A DNA stretch of 14,310 nucleotides, taken from contig JALSTJ010000124.1 in NCBI GenBank assembly GCA_026983815.1, positions 1-14,310 on the forward strand, read 5' to 3'. The DNA is from Flavobacteriales bacterium (lineage in GTDB: Bacteria; Bacteroidota; Bacteroidia; Flavobacteriales; Flavobacteriaceae). The notes under the pieces were generated by a model. That model did not search any database, was not told the origin of the DNA, and saw only the letters and a program-made list of their open reading frames with translations. A program made the position numbers and the translations under genes. This document shows positions 7,045 through 14,310 of this stretch, piece by piece; the first letter of the stretch is position 1, and every line of letters starts with the position of its first letter.

Positions 7045-8220
7045 TTAAATATTGTTTTGATATAATTCAAAAGCCTGTTTGGCAATTTCCAATTCTTCAT
7101 TGGTTGGTATTACATATATTTTTATTTTTGAGTCTGATGCTTGAATTTCTCCATCGAATTCATTCGGATTTTGATTTTTTTCTTCATCTATAACTATTCC
7201 TAAAAAATCCATGTTTACAGTAGTAAGCTTTCTTATGATAGTTGAGTTTTCGCCAATCCCCGCTGTAAATATCAATGCATCCAATCCATTCATCTTGGCA
7301 GTGAAATCTCCAATGTATTTTTTAATGGCATTTGCATACATTTTAAGTGCAGTTTGTGCTTGGATATCATCATGTTTGGCACGTTGTTCAATATCCCGCA
7401 AATCATTATTGCCTGCCAGTGCTGTCATTCCGCTTTTTTTATTTAAAATATTTTTTATTTCGCTTAAAGGATAATTTTTTTGTTCAGCCAAATAAAAAAT
7501 AATAGATTGATCAATATCGCCACTTCTGGTTCCCATAATTAGACCGTTCATTGGCCCAAAACCCATAGACGTATCAAAACTTTTGCCATTTACTACTGCT
7601 GTTGCACTGGCACCATTTCCCAGATGTAACGTAATGATTTTTTTGTTATTTTTATCTTTTTTTAGAGCTTGTTCGGATACATATTTATGACTGATTCCAT
7701 GAAAACCATATTTCCTGATACCTTGTTTATAAAATTTTTCGGGAATGGCATATTTATGGTTTTCTATAGGAATACTTTGATGAAAAGCCGTATCAAAAAT
7801 TCCGATTTGTATGGCATTGGGAAATATTTTTTCTGCCGTTTCAATTCCTGTTAAATTTGCCGGATTATGCAAAGGAGCCAAAGGAAACAATTCTTTGATT
7901 TTGTCTTTTACTTCTTCGGAAATTACCACAGGTTGCACAAATCTATTTCCTCCGTGAACTACTCGGTGTCCTATAATTTTTATTTCGTCTTTGGATTGTA
8001 TTAATTGATTTTTTCTGTCCAAAAGATAATTGGTAATCAATTGCATGGCTTCATGATGATTGGCTATGGGTTTTTCTATGATGGCATTTCCCGCTTTGAA
8101 ATTTCCTTGTTTTTCACCAATTCTTTCTACCAAACCTTTAGTTAAAACCTTTTCAGAGGGCATATCAAACAATTGAAATTTTAAGGATGAACTTCCGGAA
8201 TTTAATACAAGTATTTTCAT
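7045..8220 (-). CDS. ackA: Acetate kinase
   Basis: Acetate kinase interconverts acetyl phosphate plus ADP and acetate plus ATP, giving ATP from overflow or fermentative metabolism, or activating acetate. The 391-residue length is typical of this cytoplasmic ASKHA-fold enzyme. Visible signatures are VLNSGSSSLKF (5-15, N7), GHRVVHGG (R86), FDTAFH with the catalytic D143, YGFHG (H174), LHLGNGAS (phosphate loop, 199-205), TRSGD (R232), GIGENS (321-326) and TNEE (373-376, metal-binding Glu). The ATG at 8218-8220 is followed directly by the conserved N-terminal strand. The usual partner pta is not adjacent: the gene stands alone, divergent from an AI-2E-family gene, with a -7 box 27 bases upstream. 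Confidence 0.96.
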   Translation of the reverse strand: MKILVLNSGSSSLKFQLFDMPSEKVLTKGLVERIGEKQGNFKAGNAIIEKPIANHHEAMQLITNYLLDRKNQLIQSKDEIKIIGHRVVHGGNRFVQPVVISEEVKDKIKELFPLAPLHNPANLTGIETAEKIFPNAIQIGIFDTAFHQSIPIENHKYAIPEKFYKQGIRKYGFHGISHKYVSEQALKKDKNNKKIITLHLGNGASATAVVNGKSFDTSMGFGPMNGLIMGTRSGDIDQSIIFYLAEQKNYPLSEIKNILNKKSGMTALAGNNDLRDIEQRAKHDDIQAQTALKMYANAIKKYIGDFTAKMNGLDALIFTAGIGENSTIIRKLTTVNMDFLGIVIDEEKNQNPNEFDGEIQASDSKIKIYVIPTNEELEIAKQAFELYQNNI

Positions 8221-8246
8221 TGATAATATTTTAGATTTTGATTTTA

Positions 8247-8254
8247 CAAAGATA
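8247..8254 (-). promoter_or_regulatory. Candidate -7 box of ackA
   Basis: On the minus strand this reads TATCTTTG, matching TAnnTTTG. The start site would be near 8241, about 20 bases before the ackA ATG. At the -33 distance there is only a T-run, not a clear TTG. Confidence 0.4.
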
Positions 8255-8303
8255 TGCTATTAAGGGTCTTGTAAAAATGATAAATGATTTAAAAAATAAA
8301 ATG

Positions 8304-8311
8304 TAAATTTG
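8304..8311 (+). promoter_or_regulatory. Candidate -7 box of the AI-2E-family gene
   Basis: TAAATTTG matches TAnnTTTG and ends 16 bases before the ATG at 8328. A start near 8317 would leave a leader of about 10 bases. No good -33 element was seen; the nearest TTG (8269-8271) is too far. With the ackA box it makes a divergent promoter region in 107 bases. Confidence 0.4.
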
Positions 8312-8327
8312 TATCGATAACAAGAAT

Positions 8328-9416
8328 ATGCAAGAAAAAGATTCGAATATTATTGCCAAAGGTATTGTTAAAGCAGTGTTTTCATTGTTTAGTTTATTAT
8401 TATTGCTGTGGTTTTTGTATAAAATAAAAATCATTATTGTTTATTTGATTATAGCTTTTGTAGTTTCACTGATGGGACGACCTTTGAAACGTTTTCTTAT
8501 CAAACGCTTTAAGTTTAAAGATGGCTTGGCAGCCGGAATTACACTACTGATTTTTGTATTGATATTCGTTCTTTTGCTTTCAGGTTTTATTCCGATGATA
8601 TATCAGCAAGGCAAGAATTTGTCTTTACTTGATTTTGACCAATTTCAAATAAAAATGCAACATATCTTGGATAATATCAATATCTATTTGCAAGCAAAAC
8701 ATATCAAAATTTTTGATGATTTTTCTTTGAGTAAAATTTTATCCAAAATAAATTTAACTATTGTCCCTCAAATGGTCAATAGCCTATTGAGTATTTTAGG
8801 AAATATTACCATTGGATTTTTTGCGGTGAGTTTTATTACCTTTTTTATGTTGAAGGACAGTAATCTTACATCCGATTTTGTTTTCAAGTTTATCCCTGAT
8901 GACGATAAAGAAAAATACATGAGATTGATTGATCATATCAAAAATATTTTATCTCGTTATTTTTTGGGATTGGTTATTCAAATAACCATTCTTTTTACCT
9001 TTTATACTATTTTATTAAATATTTTTGCAGTAGAAAATGCCACGCTTATTGCTCTTTTTGCTGCACTTCTCAATTTGGTTCCATACATCGGTCCGATTGC
9101 CGGTTGGGTTTTGATGGTAAGTTTGTCTTTAACTTCTTCCATAAATCATGTGGAATCTATGCAGATGCTTCATCTTGTTCGTAATATCAGCATTGGGTAC
9201 ATCTTGATACAAATGTGGGATGCGTTTGTAGATCAACCTTTGATATTTTCCAAAAGTGTTAAAGCACATCCTTTGGAAATTTTCTTGGTAATTATGATTT
9301 CCGGCACCTTATTTGGCGTAGTAGGTATGATAATAGCTGTTCCTTCTTATACCATGCTTCGTTTGTTGTCCAAAGAATTTTATCAAGAATACAAATCAAT
9401 TTTGACTATCTGGTAA
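8328..9416 (+). CDS. AI-2E family (PerM/UPF0118) membrane transporter
   Basis: This 362-residue inner-membrane protein is the only plus-strand protein gene in the window. It has the family layout. Paired N-terminal helices (about 14-32 and 35-50) are followed by a basic loop (RPLKRFLIKRFKFK) and a helix at about 68-90. A soluble segment to about 150 leads to a helix at 157-175. A C-terminal block of helices carries VPYIGPIAGW (251-260), DQPLIFSKSVKAHPLEIF and GTLFGVVGMIIAVP (326-339). Members have been linked to autoinducer-2 export, Na+/H+ antiport and small-molecule efflux, so the family name does not fix the substrate. The ATG is preceded by a TAAATTTG box. It converges on the sixA-like gene with only 4 bases between stops and no visible terminator. 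Confidence 0.9.
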   Translation: MQEKDSNIIAKGIVKAVFSLFSLLLLLWFLYKIKIIIVYLIIAFVVSLMGRPLKRFLIKRFKFKDGLAAGITLLIFVLIFVLLLSGFIPMIYQQGKNLSLLDFDQFQIKMQHILDNINIYLQAKHIKIFDDFSLSKILSKINLTIVPQMVNSLLSILGNITIGFFAVSFITFFMLKDSNLTSDFVFKFIPDDDKEKYMRLIDHIKNILSRYFLGLVIQITILFTFYTILLNIFAVENATLIALFAALLNLVPYIGPIAGWVLMVSLSLTSSINHVESMQMLHLVRNISIGYILIQMWDAFVDQPLIFSKSVKAHPLEIFLVIMISGTLFGVVGMIIAVPSYTMLRLLSKEFYQEYKSILTIW

Positions 9417-9420
9417 AAAA

Positions 9421-9894
9421 TCAATTGATTAAAATTAAATCTTTTTTGACGGCGATTTCAATATCAGTCCAATCATCCGTATCAAAAGCAATGCCTATGA
9501 TTCCACTGGTGCGTAGATGCATTATACCTTGATTAGAAAATGCATCAGCCATTTCAGTCCAAATGGGATTGTGTCCTACAATAAATATTGTATTTTTTTT
9601 ATTTGGGAACGAAAGTATTTCGTTATATACAAATTCTTTGGGTTCAAAATAAAATTTTTTATTTATAAGGATTTTATCCAAAGGATATTTATAAATATCT
9701 GCAACAATTTCTGCGGTTTGATAAGCTCGTTGAGCCGGGCTTGTAATTATTAAATCAGGATAAATATTGTGAGTTTTTAGCAAATTTGCATGTTTTCTTG
9801 TCCTGCGAATGCCTTTTTCTGTTAAATATCTATCGATATCGGGCATTGGCTCGTGTGTGGCTTTGCCGTGTCGGATGAAAATAAGATTTTTCAT
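9421..9894 (-). CDS. SixA-like histidine phosphatase superfamily protein
   Basis: This encodes 157 residues from the ATG at 9892-9894. A TTG directly upstream would add one residue and is unlikely to be used. It belongs to the histidine phosphatase (phosphoglycerate mutase-like) superfamily, the short SixA branch. The catalytic RHG is at 8-10 (IFIRHGKA), Arg56 is in SPAQRAYQTA, and the second catalytic His is H108 in IVGHNP. E. coli SixA removes phosphate from phosphohistidine in the phosphotransfer proteins ArcB and NPr; the target here is unknown. No signal peptide, so cytoplasmic. Three bases separate it from the aroQ stop, so it is the last gene of the argS-msrB-glycosyltransferase-aroQ cluster. 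Confidence 0.85.
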   Translation of the reverse strand: MKNLIFIRHGKATHEPMPDIDRYLTEKGIRRTRKHANLLKTHNIYPDLIITSPAQRAYQTAEIVADIYKYPLDKILINKKFYFEPKEFVYNEILSFPNKKNTIFIVGHNPIWTEMADAFSNQGIMHLRTSGIIGIAFDTDDWTDIEIAVKKDLILIN

Positions 9895-9897
9895 CAA

Positions 9898-10323
9898 TTA
9901 ATAATTTTCAATAAGATAATGAACAGCCATTTCATATCCATCCAAACCTTTTCCCATGATTCGATGAACAACATAATCCGATATATAAGAATAACGACGG
10001 AAATTTTCACGTTTGGAAATATCCGAAATGTGAACTTCCACCACCGGAATTTGCATAGCCAAAATAGTATCTCCAATGGCTATGGATGTATGGGTATAAC
10101 CAGCAGGATTTATAATTACGGCATCATATATTGTGTCTGCTTCTTGCAATTTGTCAATAATATCTCCTTCGTGATTGGTTTGATAATAATCGATTTGATA
10201 TTCTGAAAATTTGGAGATTAATTCTTTAAAAAAACTTTCAAAGGATAAGTTTCCATAAATTTCAGGTTGTCGTTTTCCCAATAAATTCAGATTGGGACCA
10301 TTGATTATCAAGATTTTTTTCAT
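9898..10323 (-). CDS. aroQ: 3-dehydroquinate dehydratase, type II
   Basis: This enzyme converts 3-dehydroquinate to 3-dehydroshikimate, the third step of the shikimate pathway to aromatic amino acids. The 141-residue length is typical of the dodecameric type II enzyme. Visible active-site features are NGPNLNLLGKRQPEIYG (R18, catalytic Y23), TNHEGD, INPAGYTH (N72, H78), VEVHIS (H98) and the Arg-rich KRENFRR. The ATG at 10321-10323 lies directly before the conserved KKILIINGPN strand. Five bases separate it from the glycosyltransferase upstream and three from the phosphatase downstream. No other shikimate gene is nearby. Confidence 0.95.
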   Translation of the reverse strand: MKKILIINGPNLNLLGKRQPEIYGNLSFESFFKELISKFSEYQIDYYQTNHEGDIIDKLQEADTIYDAVIINPAGYTHTSIAIGDTILAMQIPVVEVHISDISKRENFRRYSYISDYVVHRIMGKGLDGYEMAVHYLIENY

Positions 10324-10328
10324 CTGTA

Positions 10329-11363
10329 TTATTCATAAAAATTCTTTTCAAATTTATGAAATTTCTTTTGTTTACGGATGAAAATTTTCCAAATTCCGTA
10401 TAAAAATCCACTTGCATATGCCCATAACATTTCCAAACTTGTCAAAACTGATATCAATCCTGTTTTTATTGAACGGTATTGAATACTTGAAAATATAAAA
10501 ATCAATAGAAAATATAGAATGTATATCCAAAATACATAGGGTATAGAAAAGATAAGTAAAATCAATGAACTGATTAGACCCAGAATAAACAATAATGGAA
10601 AAAAATGAACGATTTTTAAGGATTTTGGATGTTTTTGATAAAGATGAATTCTGGCAATTCCCGAATTGAAAATTTGTTTAAAAAATTGCTTTAAGGTGTT
10701 TCTGCGTTTATGGTAAACAAATGCTTCTTTGATTAATGCTGTTTGAAAACCATCTGTTATTATGCGAATACTCAAATCCATATCTTCGCCGAATCGCATA
10801 TTGGAAAAGCCACCGGTTTTTTGAAAAACCTTTTTTGAAATTCCCATATTGAAACTTCTGGGACGAAATTTTTCTAATTTTTCTGCTTTTCCTCGAATGC
10901 CACCGGTTGTCAAAAATGAAGTCATGGCAAAATCAATGGCTTTTTGTAAAGCTGTAAAGTCCGGATGTGCCGCATCAGGTCCTCCATAGGCATCAACGGG
11001 ATTCTTTTTTAGATATTCTTCTACAGTTTTTATATATGCGGAAGGCAAGATAACATCAGAATCCAAAATGATAAAAAAATCTCCTTTGGCATGTTTCATT
11101 CCAAAATTTCTGCTTGGTCCGGGACCCGAATTTTTTTTATATAAATATTGAATATCCAACTGATTGTCGAACTCTTCAATAATTTTATCAGATTTATCTT
11201 TTGATCCGTCTTCAATGATGATTACTTCAAAATTTTTTTGGGTTTGTCCGGTTAAACTTTGCAGTAATTCTCTAACTTCTTCCGGTCTATTGAAAACCGG
11301 AATAATAATGGAAAATTTATTGATTTCGAAAGTGCTATTTTTTATTTTTGGGTTCAAATTCAA
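10329..11363 (-). CDS. Family-2 glycosyltransferase with C-terminal membrane helices
   Basis: This is a GT-A fold inverting glycosyltransferase that uses a nucleotide sugar, probably to build a surface polysaccharide or lipid-linked glycan. With the TTG start at 11361-11363 it has 344 residues. Signatures are FSIIIPVFNRPEEV (about 17-30), VIIIEDGS, SGPGPSRNFGMKHA, the metal-binding LDSDVILP (DSD at 101-103), FGEDMDLSIR (191-200) and YHKRR (217-221). About three hydrophobic segments follow (roughly 253-272, 276-291 and 300-325). The start is uncertain: the conserved domain begins only after the msrB stop, and no ATG lies close to it. In-frame candidates are TTG at 11357 or 11363, ATG at 11417 and GTG at 11453, all inside msrB. 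I chose TTG because the longer forms would add a tail read only from the conserved msrB end. Confidence 0.85.
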   Translation of the reverse strand: MNLNPKIKNSTFEINKFSIIIPVFNRPEEVRELLQSLTGQTQKNFEVIIIEDGSKDKSDKIIEEFDNQLDIQYLYKKNSGPGPSRNFGMKHAKGDFFIILDSDVILPSAYIKTVEEYLKKNPVDAYGGPDAAHPDFTALQKAIDFAMTSFLTTGGIRGKAEKLEKFRPRSFNMGISKKVFQKTGGFSNMRFGEDMDLSIRIITDGFQTALIKEAFVYHKRRNTLKQFFKQIFNSGIARIHLYQKHPKSLKIVHFFPLLFILGLISSLILLIFSIPYVFWIYILYFLLIFIFSSIQYRSIKTGLISVLTSLEMLWAYASGFLYGIWKIFIRKQKKFHKFEKNFYE

Positions 11364-11826
11364 TAGATGTTGAATTAACACAATAACGTTTTCCGGTAGT
11401 TTCTTTGGGTCCGTCATCAAAAATATGTCCGAGATGCCCGCCACAATTGGCACAAATAATTTCGGTGCGTATCATATTATGACTGTAATCCGGTTGATAA
11501 ATAATTGCTCCTTCAATCGCATTATCAAATGAGGGCCAGCCACAATGACTTTCGTATTTATTATCCGAATAGAAAAGAGGTGCGCCACAAGCGGCACAAC
11601 GATAAACACCATCTTCAAAATGATAAGTATATTTTCCTGTTCCAGGCAAATCGGTTCCCTTTTTACGCAAAATATAAAATTGTTGTGGGGTGAGAATTTT
11701 TTCCCATTCTTCGTCGGATTTATTGATTTTTATTTGTGGTTTCTTATCCATTTTCTTTTGATTTTGATTTTGACAACTGCCTGACATGGCAAGGGTCAAT
11801 AATAATATTAAAAATTGAATTTTCAT
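11335..11826 (-). CDS. msrB: Peptide-methionine (R)-S-oxide reductase, predicted lipoprotein
   Basis: MsrB reduces the R form of methionine sulfoxide in oxidised proteins. The 163 residues comprise a lipoprotein-type signal peptide (MSGSC, Cys18), a short polar linker, and an MsrB domain from about 37. Four zinc Cys are present (CAAC, 77-80; CANC, 125-128). CGWPSF (95-100) carries the likely resolving Cys95, RTEIIC the conserved Arg120, and RYCVNS the catalytic Cys149. The signal suggests it repairs proteins in the periplasm or on the envelope rather than in the cytoplasm. The ATG at 11824-11826 is 10 bases past the argS stop. Its 3' end overlaps the possible starts of the glycosyltransferase. 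Confidence 0.93.
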   Translation of the reverse strand: MKIQFLILLLTLAMSGSCQNQNQKKMDKKPQIKINKSDEEWEKILTPQQFYILRKKGTDLPGTGKYTYHFEDGVYRCAACGAPLFYSDNKYESHCGWPSFDNAIEGAIIYQPDYSHNMIRTEIICANCGGHLGHIFDDGPKETTGKRYCVNSTSIEFEPKNKK

Positions 11827-11836
11827 AAAAATAATT

Positions 11837-13612
11837 TTACATTCTTTCCGGCACTTCTATTCCTAACAGTTGAAAACTGTTTTTTATTGTATCGCCGGTT
11901 TTTTTTGAAAGAGCAATTCTGAATTTTTTTTCTTCTTCGTCAGAAGTAGCCAAAATGGGAATACTTTGATAAAACGAATTGTAAAGCTTAACCAAATCAT
12001 ATACATAATTGGCTATAATACCCGGATTTTGTTGTAAAGCAGCCACTTGAATGATTTCGGGAAATTGTGATATGAATTTAATAATTTCTTTTTCTTTATC
12101 TTGTAATTCAACCTTGTCAAAATTTAAATTCTTTGGTTCACCCGCCTTACGTAAAATAGACTGAATACGCGCATAGGTATATTGAATAAAAGGGCCTGTG
12201 TTTCCTTGAAAATCAATAGATTTTTTTGGATCGAACAATATGGTTCTTTTGGGATCTACTTTCAAAATAAAATATTTTAAAGCGCCCAAACCGATAATTT
12301 TAAACAAGCGTTCTTTTTCATCTTCAGAATAACCCTCAAGTTTTCCCAATTCTTTTGAAATATCTCTTGCCGTGTCGGTCATTTCTTGCATTAAATCGTC
12401 AGCATCAACAACGGTTCCTTCACGCGATTTCATTTTTCCGTGGGGTAATTCCACCATCCCGTAAGACAAATGATATAAGCGGTTTGCCCAATCGTATCCT
12501 AATTTTTTCAGAATAGTAAATAATACTTTGAAATGGTAATCTTGCTCATTGCCAACCACATAAATATGACTATCAATATCGAAATCTTGAAAGCGTTTGA
12601 TGGCTGTTCCAATGTCTTGCGTGATATAAACCGAGGTTCCATCGCTACGCAATAACAATTTCTCGTCCAAACCTTCGTCGGATAAATCTACCCAAACCGA
12701 ACCATCTTCTTTTCTAAAGAAAATGCCTTTGGATAGTCCTTCTTCCACTATTTGTTTTCCTAGTAAGTAAGTTTCACTTTCGTAATAATTTTTATCAAAA
12801 TTTACACCCAAATTTTTATAAGTTTCATCAAAACCTTTGTAAACCCAGCCATTCATTTTTTTCCAAAGTTCCATTACTTCGGGGTCTTTTGCTTCCCATT
12901 TTCTAAGCATTTCTTGAGCTTCCAACAAAATTGGTGCTTGTTTTTTTGCTTCTTCCTCAGTCTTTCCTTTTTCAATTAAGACTTGAATCTGTTTTTTATA
13001 TTCTTTATCAAATAAAACATAATATTTTCCAGCCAATTTGTCTCCTTTTAAGCCGGAGCTTTCAGGTGTTTCACCATTTCCAAACTTTTGCCAAGCCAAC
13101 ATAGATTTGCAAATATGAATACCTCTATCGTTGATAATTTGCGTTTTGATTACCGGTTTTCCAGTAGCTTTATAAATTTCGCTAATGCTGTGTCCTAATA
13201 AATTATTTCGGATATGTCCTAAATGCAAAGGTTTGTTGGTATTTGGTGAGGAATATTCTACCATTAAAGATTTTTTGGATGTCTCTACCGGAATAAAACC
13301 AAATTGCTCATTTGAATAGATTTTTTTCAGGAAATTTTTATAATATTCCGGACTAATTACTAAATTTAAAAAACCACCCACAACATTAAAATCTATTATT
13401 TCGGCAATTTCTTTGGTTAGATAATTTCCAATATTTTCGGCAATTTCTTTTGGATTTTTTCGTAATTGTTTGACATAAGGGAAAACAACCAAAGTAATAT
13501 CACCTTCAAAATCTTTTTTGGTAGTTTGCAATTCGGGATGATCAATTTCCAAATTATACAACTCCTTTATTGCTTTTTGGACACCCTTTTGTATTTTCTT
13601 TTCTATATTCAT
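11837..13612 (-). CDS. argS: Arginyl-tRNA synthetase
   Basis: This class I synthetase charges tRNA-Arg with arginine. From the ATG at 13610-13612 it has 591 residues, the normal length; the frame stays open upstream, but those 42 residues do not look like the family and lie over the promoter region. The N-terminal Add-1 domain (about 1-90) is followed by SSPNTNKPLHLGHIRNN with the HIGH-type signature HLGH (130-133). The KMSKS-like loop is KMKSREG (393-399). The DALR anticodon-binding domain (about 475-591) ends in PERM, as is usual. The KMSKS second lysine is replaced, which is common in bacterial ArgRS. It is the first gene of a cluster with msrB 10 bases downstream, and two -7 boxes lie upstream. 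Confidence 0.96.
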   Translation of the reverse strand: MNIEKKIQKGVQKAIKELYNLEIDHPELQTTKKDFEGDITLVVFPYVKQLRKNPKEIAENIGNYLTKEIAEIIDFNVVGGFLNLVISPEYYKNFLKKIYSNEQFGFIPVETSKKSLMVEYSSPNTNKPLHLGHIRNNLLGHSISEIYKATGKPVIKTQIINDRGIHICKSMLAWQKFGNGETPESSGLKGDKLAGKYYVLFDKEYKKQIQVLIEKGKTEEEAKKQAPILLEAQEMLRKWEAKDPEVMELWKKMNGWVYKGFDETYKNLGVNFDKNYYESETYLLGKQIVEEGLSKGIFFRKEDGSVWVDLSDEGLDEKLLLRSDGTSVYITQDIGTAIKRFQDFDIDSHIYVVGNEQDYHFKVLFTILKKLGYDWANRLYHLSYGMVELPHGKMKSREGTVVDADDLMQEMTDTARDISKELGKLEGYSEDEKERLFKIIGLGALKYFILKVDPKRTILFDPKKSIDFQGNTGPFIQYTYARIQSILRKAGEPKNLNFDKVELQDKEKEIIKFISQFPEIIQVAALQQNPGIIANYVYDLVKLYNSFYQSIPILATSDEEEKKFRIALSKKTGDTIKNSFQLLGIEVPERM

Positions 13613-13637
13613 TCTTTGATTTCTATTTTTGTGCATA

Positions 13638-13645
13638 CAAAAGTA
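13638..13645 (-). promoter_or_regulatory. Candidate proximal -7 box of argS
   Basis: On the minus strand this reads TACTTTTG, matching TAnnTTTG, with a predicted start near 13632 and a leader of about 20 bases. Only a T-run is present at the -33 distance. It would drive argS and the downstream cluster. Confidence 0.4.
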
Positions 13646-13696
13646 AGGATTATTTGTTTTTGTAAAAAATCTTTCTTTACTTGTCAAAGTAAAAGA

Positions 13697-13704
13697 CAAA
13701 TATA
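13697..13704 (-). promoter_or_regulatory. Candidate distal -7 box of argS
   Basis: On the minus strand this reads TATATTTG, another full TAnnTTTG match, giving a leader of about 80 bases. A perfect 7-bp inverted repeat TTTACTT-gtca-AAGTAAA (13676-13693) lies just downstream, inside that leader. No TTG sits at the right -33 spacing. It may be an alternative promoter or a chance match in AT-rich DNA. Confidence 0.25.
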
Positions 13705-13777
13705 TTTTTCTGTAATAGATTAACTTACTGATAAACAATAAATTATAAACTAAAAAAATAAATATAATTGATTTTGG

Positions 13778-14310
13778 TTATTTGGCTATAACAGGCGGCA
13801 TCATTCCGTGGTGGAACAAATATGCTACAAAATATGCTATGGGAGCAATAACGGCAAACAAAGCGACGGCATATAAAATCGCTAATTTTCCCATTCCTTT
13901 CAATTTGCTAAAATCTGTTATTATTCCAATGCTTAAAAAAGTAAGCATAAACAATAATTTTCTGTAAGGTCCTTGGGCTATATGCGCACCGCTTTTGGCT
14001 GCTCCCACAATATCGGGAAAGAAATACATAATTCCCAAATAAATCAACCAAACAAAGATATAAGCCATTACGAATTTCGGTAGGCGAAACCAAATTTCCG
14101 ACAATGGTATTTTTTCTTTGATATGGCTGCTATCCACTTTTTTTATCCATACGTAAGCCAAGATGAAAGACCAAATTCCGATAAAAATATCAATCCATAC
14201 TTTCGTAAGAATGGCTGCACTTAAAATCCAATCTTCTTCCCAATGTTCGCCTGTTTTTTTCAAATGTTTGGATATCATCAATTGGTCCAAAATTGCTCCG
14301 GCGGCTGCGT
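13778..14310 (-). CDS. YeiH/UPF0324-type putative sulfate exporter, C-terminal part, cut by window edge
   Basis: The frame is open through the right edge of the window (176 whole codons), so the N-terminal part and true start are missing; a TTG at 14290 lies inside the gene. What is visible is a membrane protein with about five hydrophobic segments. It includes TKVWIDIFIGIWSFILAYVW, RLPKFVMAYIFVWL, a YRKLLFMLTFLSIGIITDFSKL block and a last helix ending LFHHGMMPP. I associate the KVWVD-IG-WAF, RFPKFVLGF and FFSIGL-TDF-KL patterns with the YeiH (Cons_hypoth698) family, annotated as putative sulfate exporters, though direct transport evidence for the family is limited. It ends 165 bases before argS with no recognisable terminator in the AT-rich gap. 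Confidence 0.72.
   Translation of the reverse strand, partial: AAAGAILDQLMISKHLKKTGEHWEEDWILSAAILTKVWIDIFIGIWSFILAYVWIKKVDSSHIKEKIPLSEIWFRLPKFVMAYIFVWLIYLGIMYFFPDIVGAAKSGAHIAQGPYRKLLFMLTFLSIGIITDFSKLKGMGKLAILYAVALFAVIAPIAYFVAYLFHHGMMPPVIAK

Noticed and set aside
7375..7391. TTTGGCACGTTGTTCAA on the plus strand inside ackA
   Set aside because: The -24 half matches but the -12 half reads TCAA instead of TTGC. It is explained by ackA codons, and no transcript unit follows.
8231..8434. Minus-strand frame of 67 codons across the ackA/AI-2E divergent region
   Set aside because: It is antisense to the AI-2E-family gene and crosses both promoter regions; its hydrophobic composition comes from reading an AT-rich membrane-protein gene backwards.
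13676..13693. TTTACTT-gtca-AAGTAAA inverted repeat upstream of argS as a terminator or operator
   Set aside because: Seven AT-rich base pairs with no T-run on the relevant strand; too weak to call on its own, so it is only mentioned with the distal promoter box.
13613..13738. 42-residue N-terminal extension of ArgS
   Set aside because: The residues do not resemble ArgRS, the region contains two promoter-like boxes, and the ATG at 13610-13612 gives the normal family length.

Overview
The window looks like chromosomal DNA from a member of the Bacteroidetes, most likely the class Flavobacteriia. The sequence is AT-rich. Genes carry no clear Shine-Dalgarno sequences, and several starts are preceded by the Bacteroidetes -7 box TAnnTTTG. 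Gene content also fits: a GldI-type gliding-associated isomerase next to a DHH phosphoesterase, a very long fused CcsB-CcsA protein, lipoproteins with Bacteroidetes-like lipoboxes, and a family-90 glycosyltransferase. Genus cannot be set from this.

Layout. All genes but one lie on the minus strand. (1) 1-806: the start of a family-90 glycosyltransferase cut by the window edge, a rho-independent terminator, and a small coiled-coil protein of unknown function. (2) 874-6729: a tight cluster read ccsBA -> nrnA-like -> gldI -> two-domain peptidyl-prolyl isomerase. It covers cytochrome c maturation, nucleotide recycling and envelope protein folding. (3) 6730-7044: the only gene-free stretch over 300 bases. 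It holds the ccsBA promoter on the minus strand. On the plus strand it has a sigma-54-like -24/-12 element followed about 80 bases later by a strong terminator, which together outline a possible small RNA. (4) 7045-9416: ackA (acetate kinase) and, diverging from it, an AI-2E-family membrane protein, the only plus-strand protein gene. (5) 9421-13612: a close-packed cluster read argS -> msrB -> family-2 glycosyltransferase -> aroQ -> sixA-like phosphatase, with gaps of 10 bases or less or overlaps. (6) 13778-14310: the C-terminal part of a YeiH/UPF0324-type putative sulfate exporter cut by the window edge.

Most of the window is ordinary housekeeping and envelope content. No phage, IS element, CRISPR array, tRNA or rRNA was seen. 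The signal that the protein genes do not explain is the candidate sigma-54-driven small transcript at about 6951-7029, with two inverted repeats upstream where an activator could bind. Less striking points are the active-site divergence of GldI beside a canonical FKBP, the GTG/TTG/ATG start problem of the glycosyltransferase that overlaps msrB, and ackA without pta beside it.
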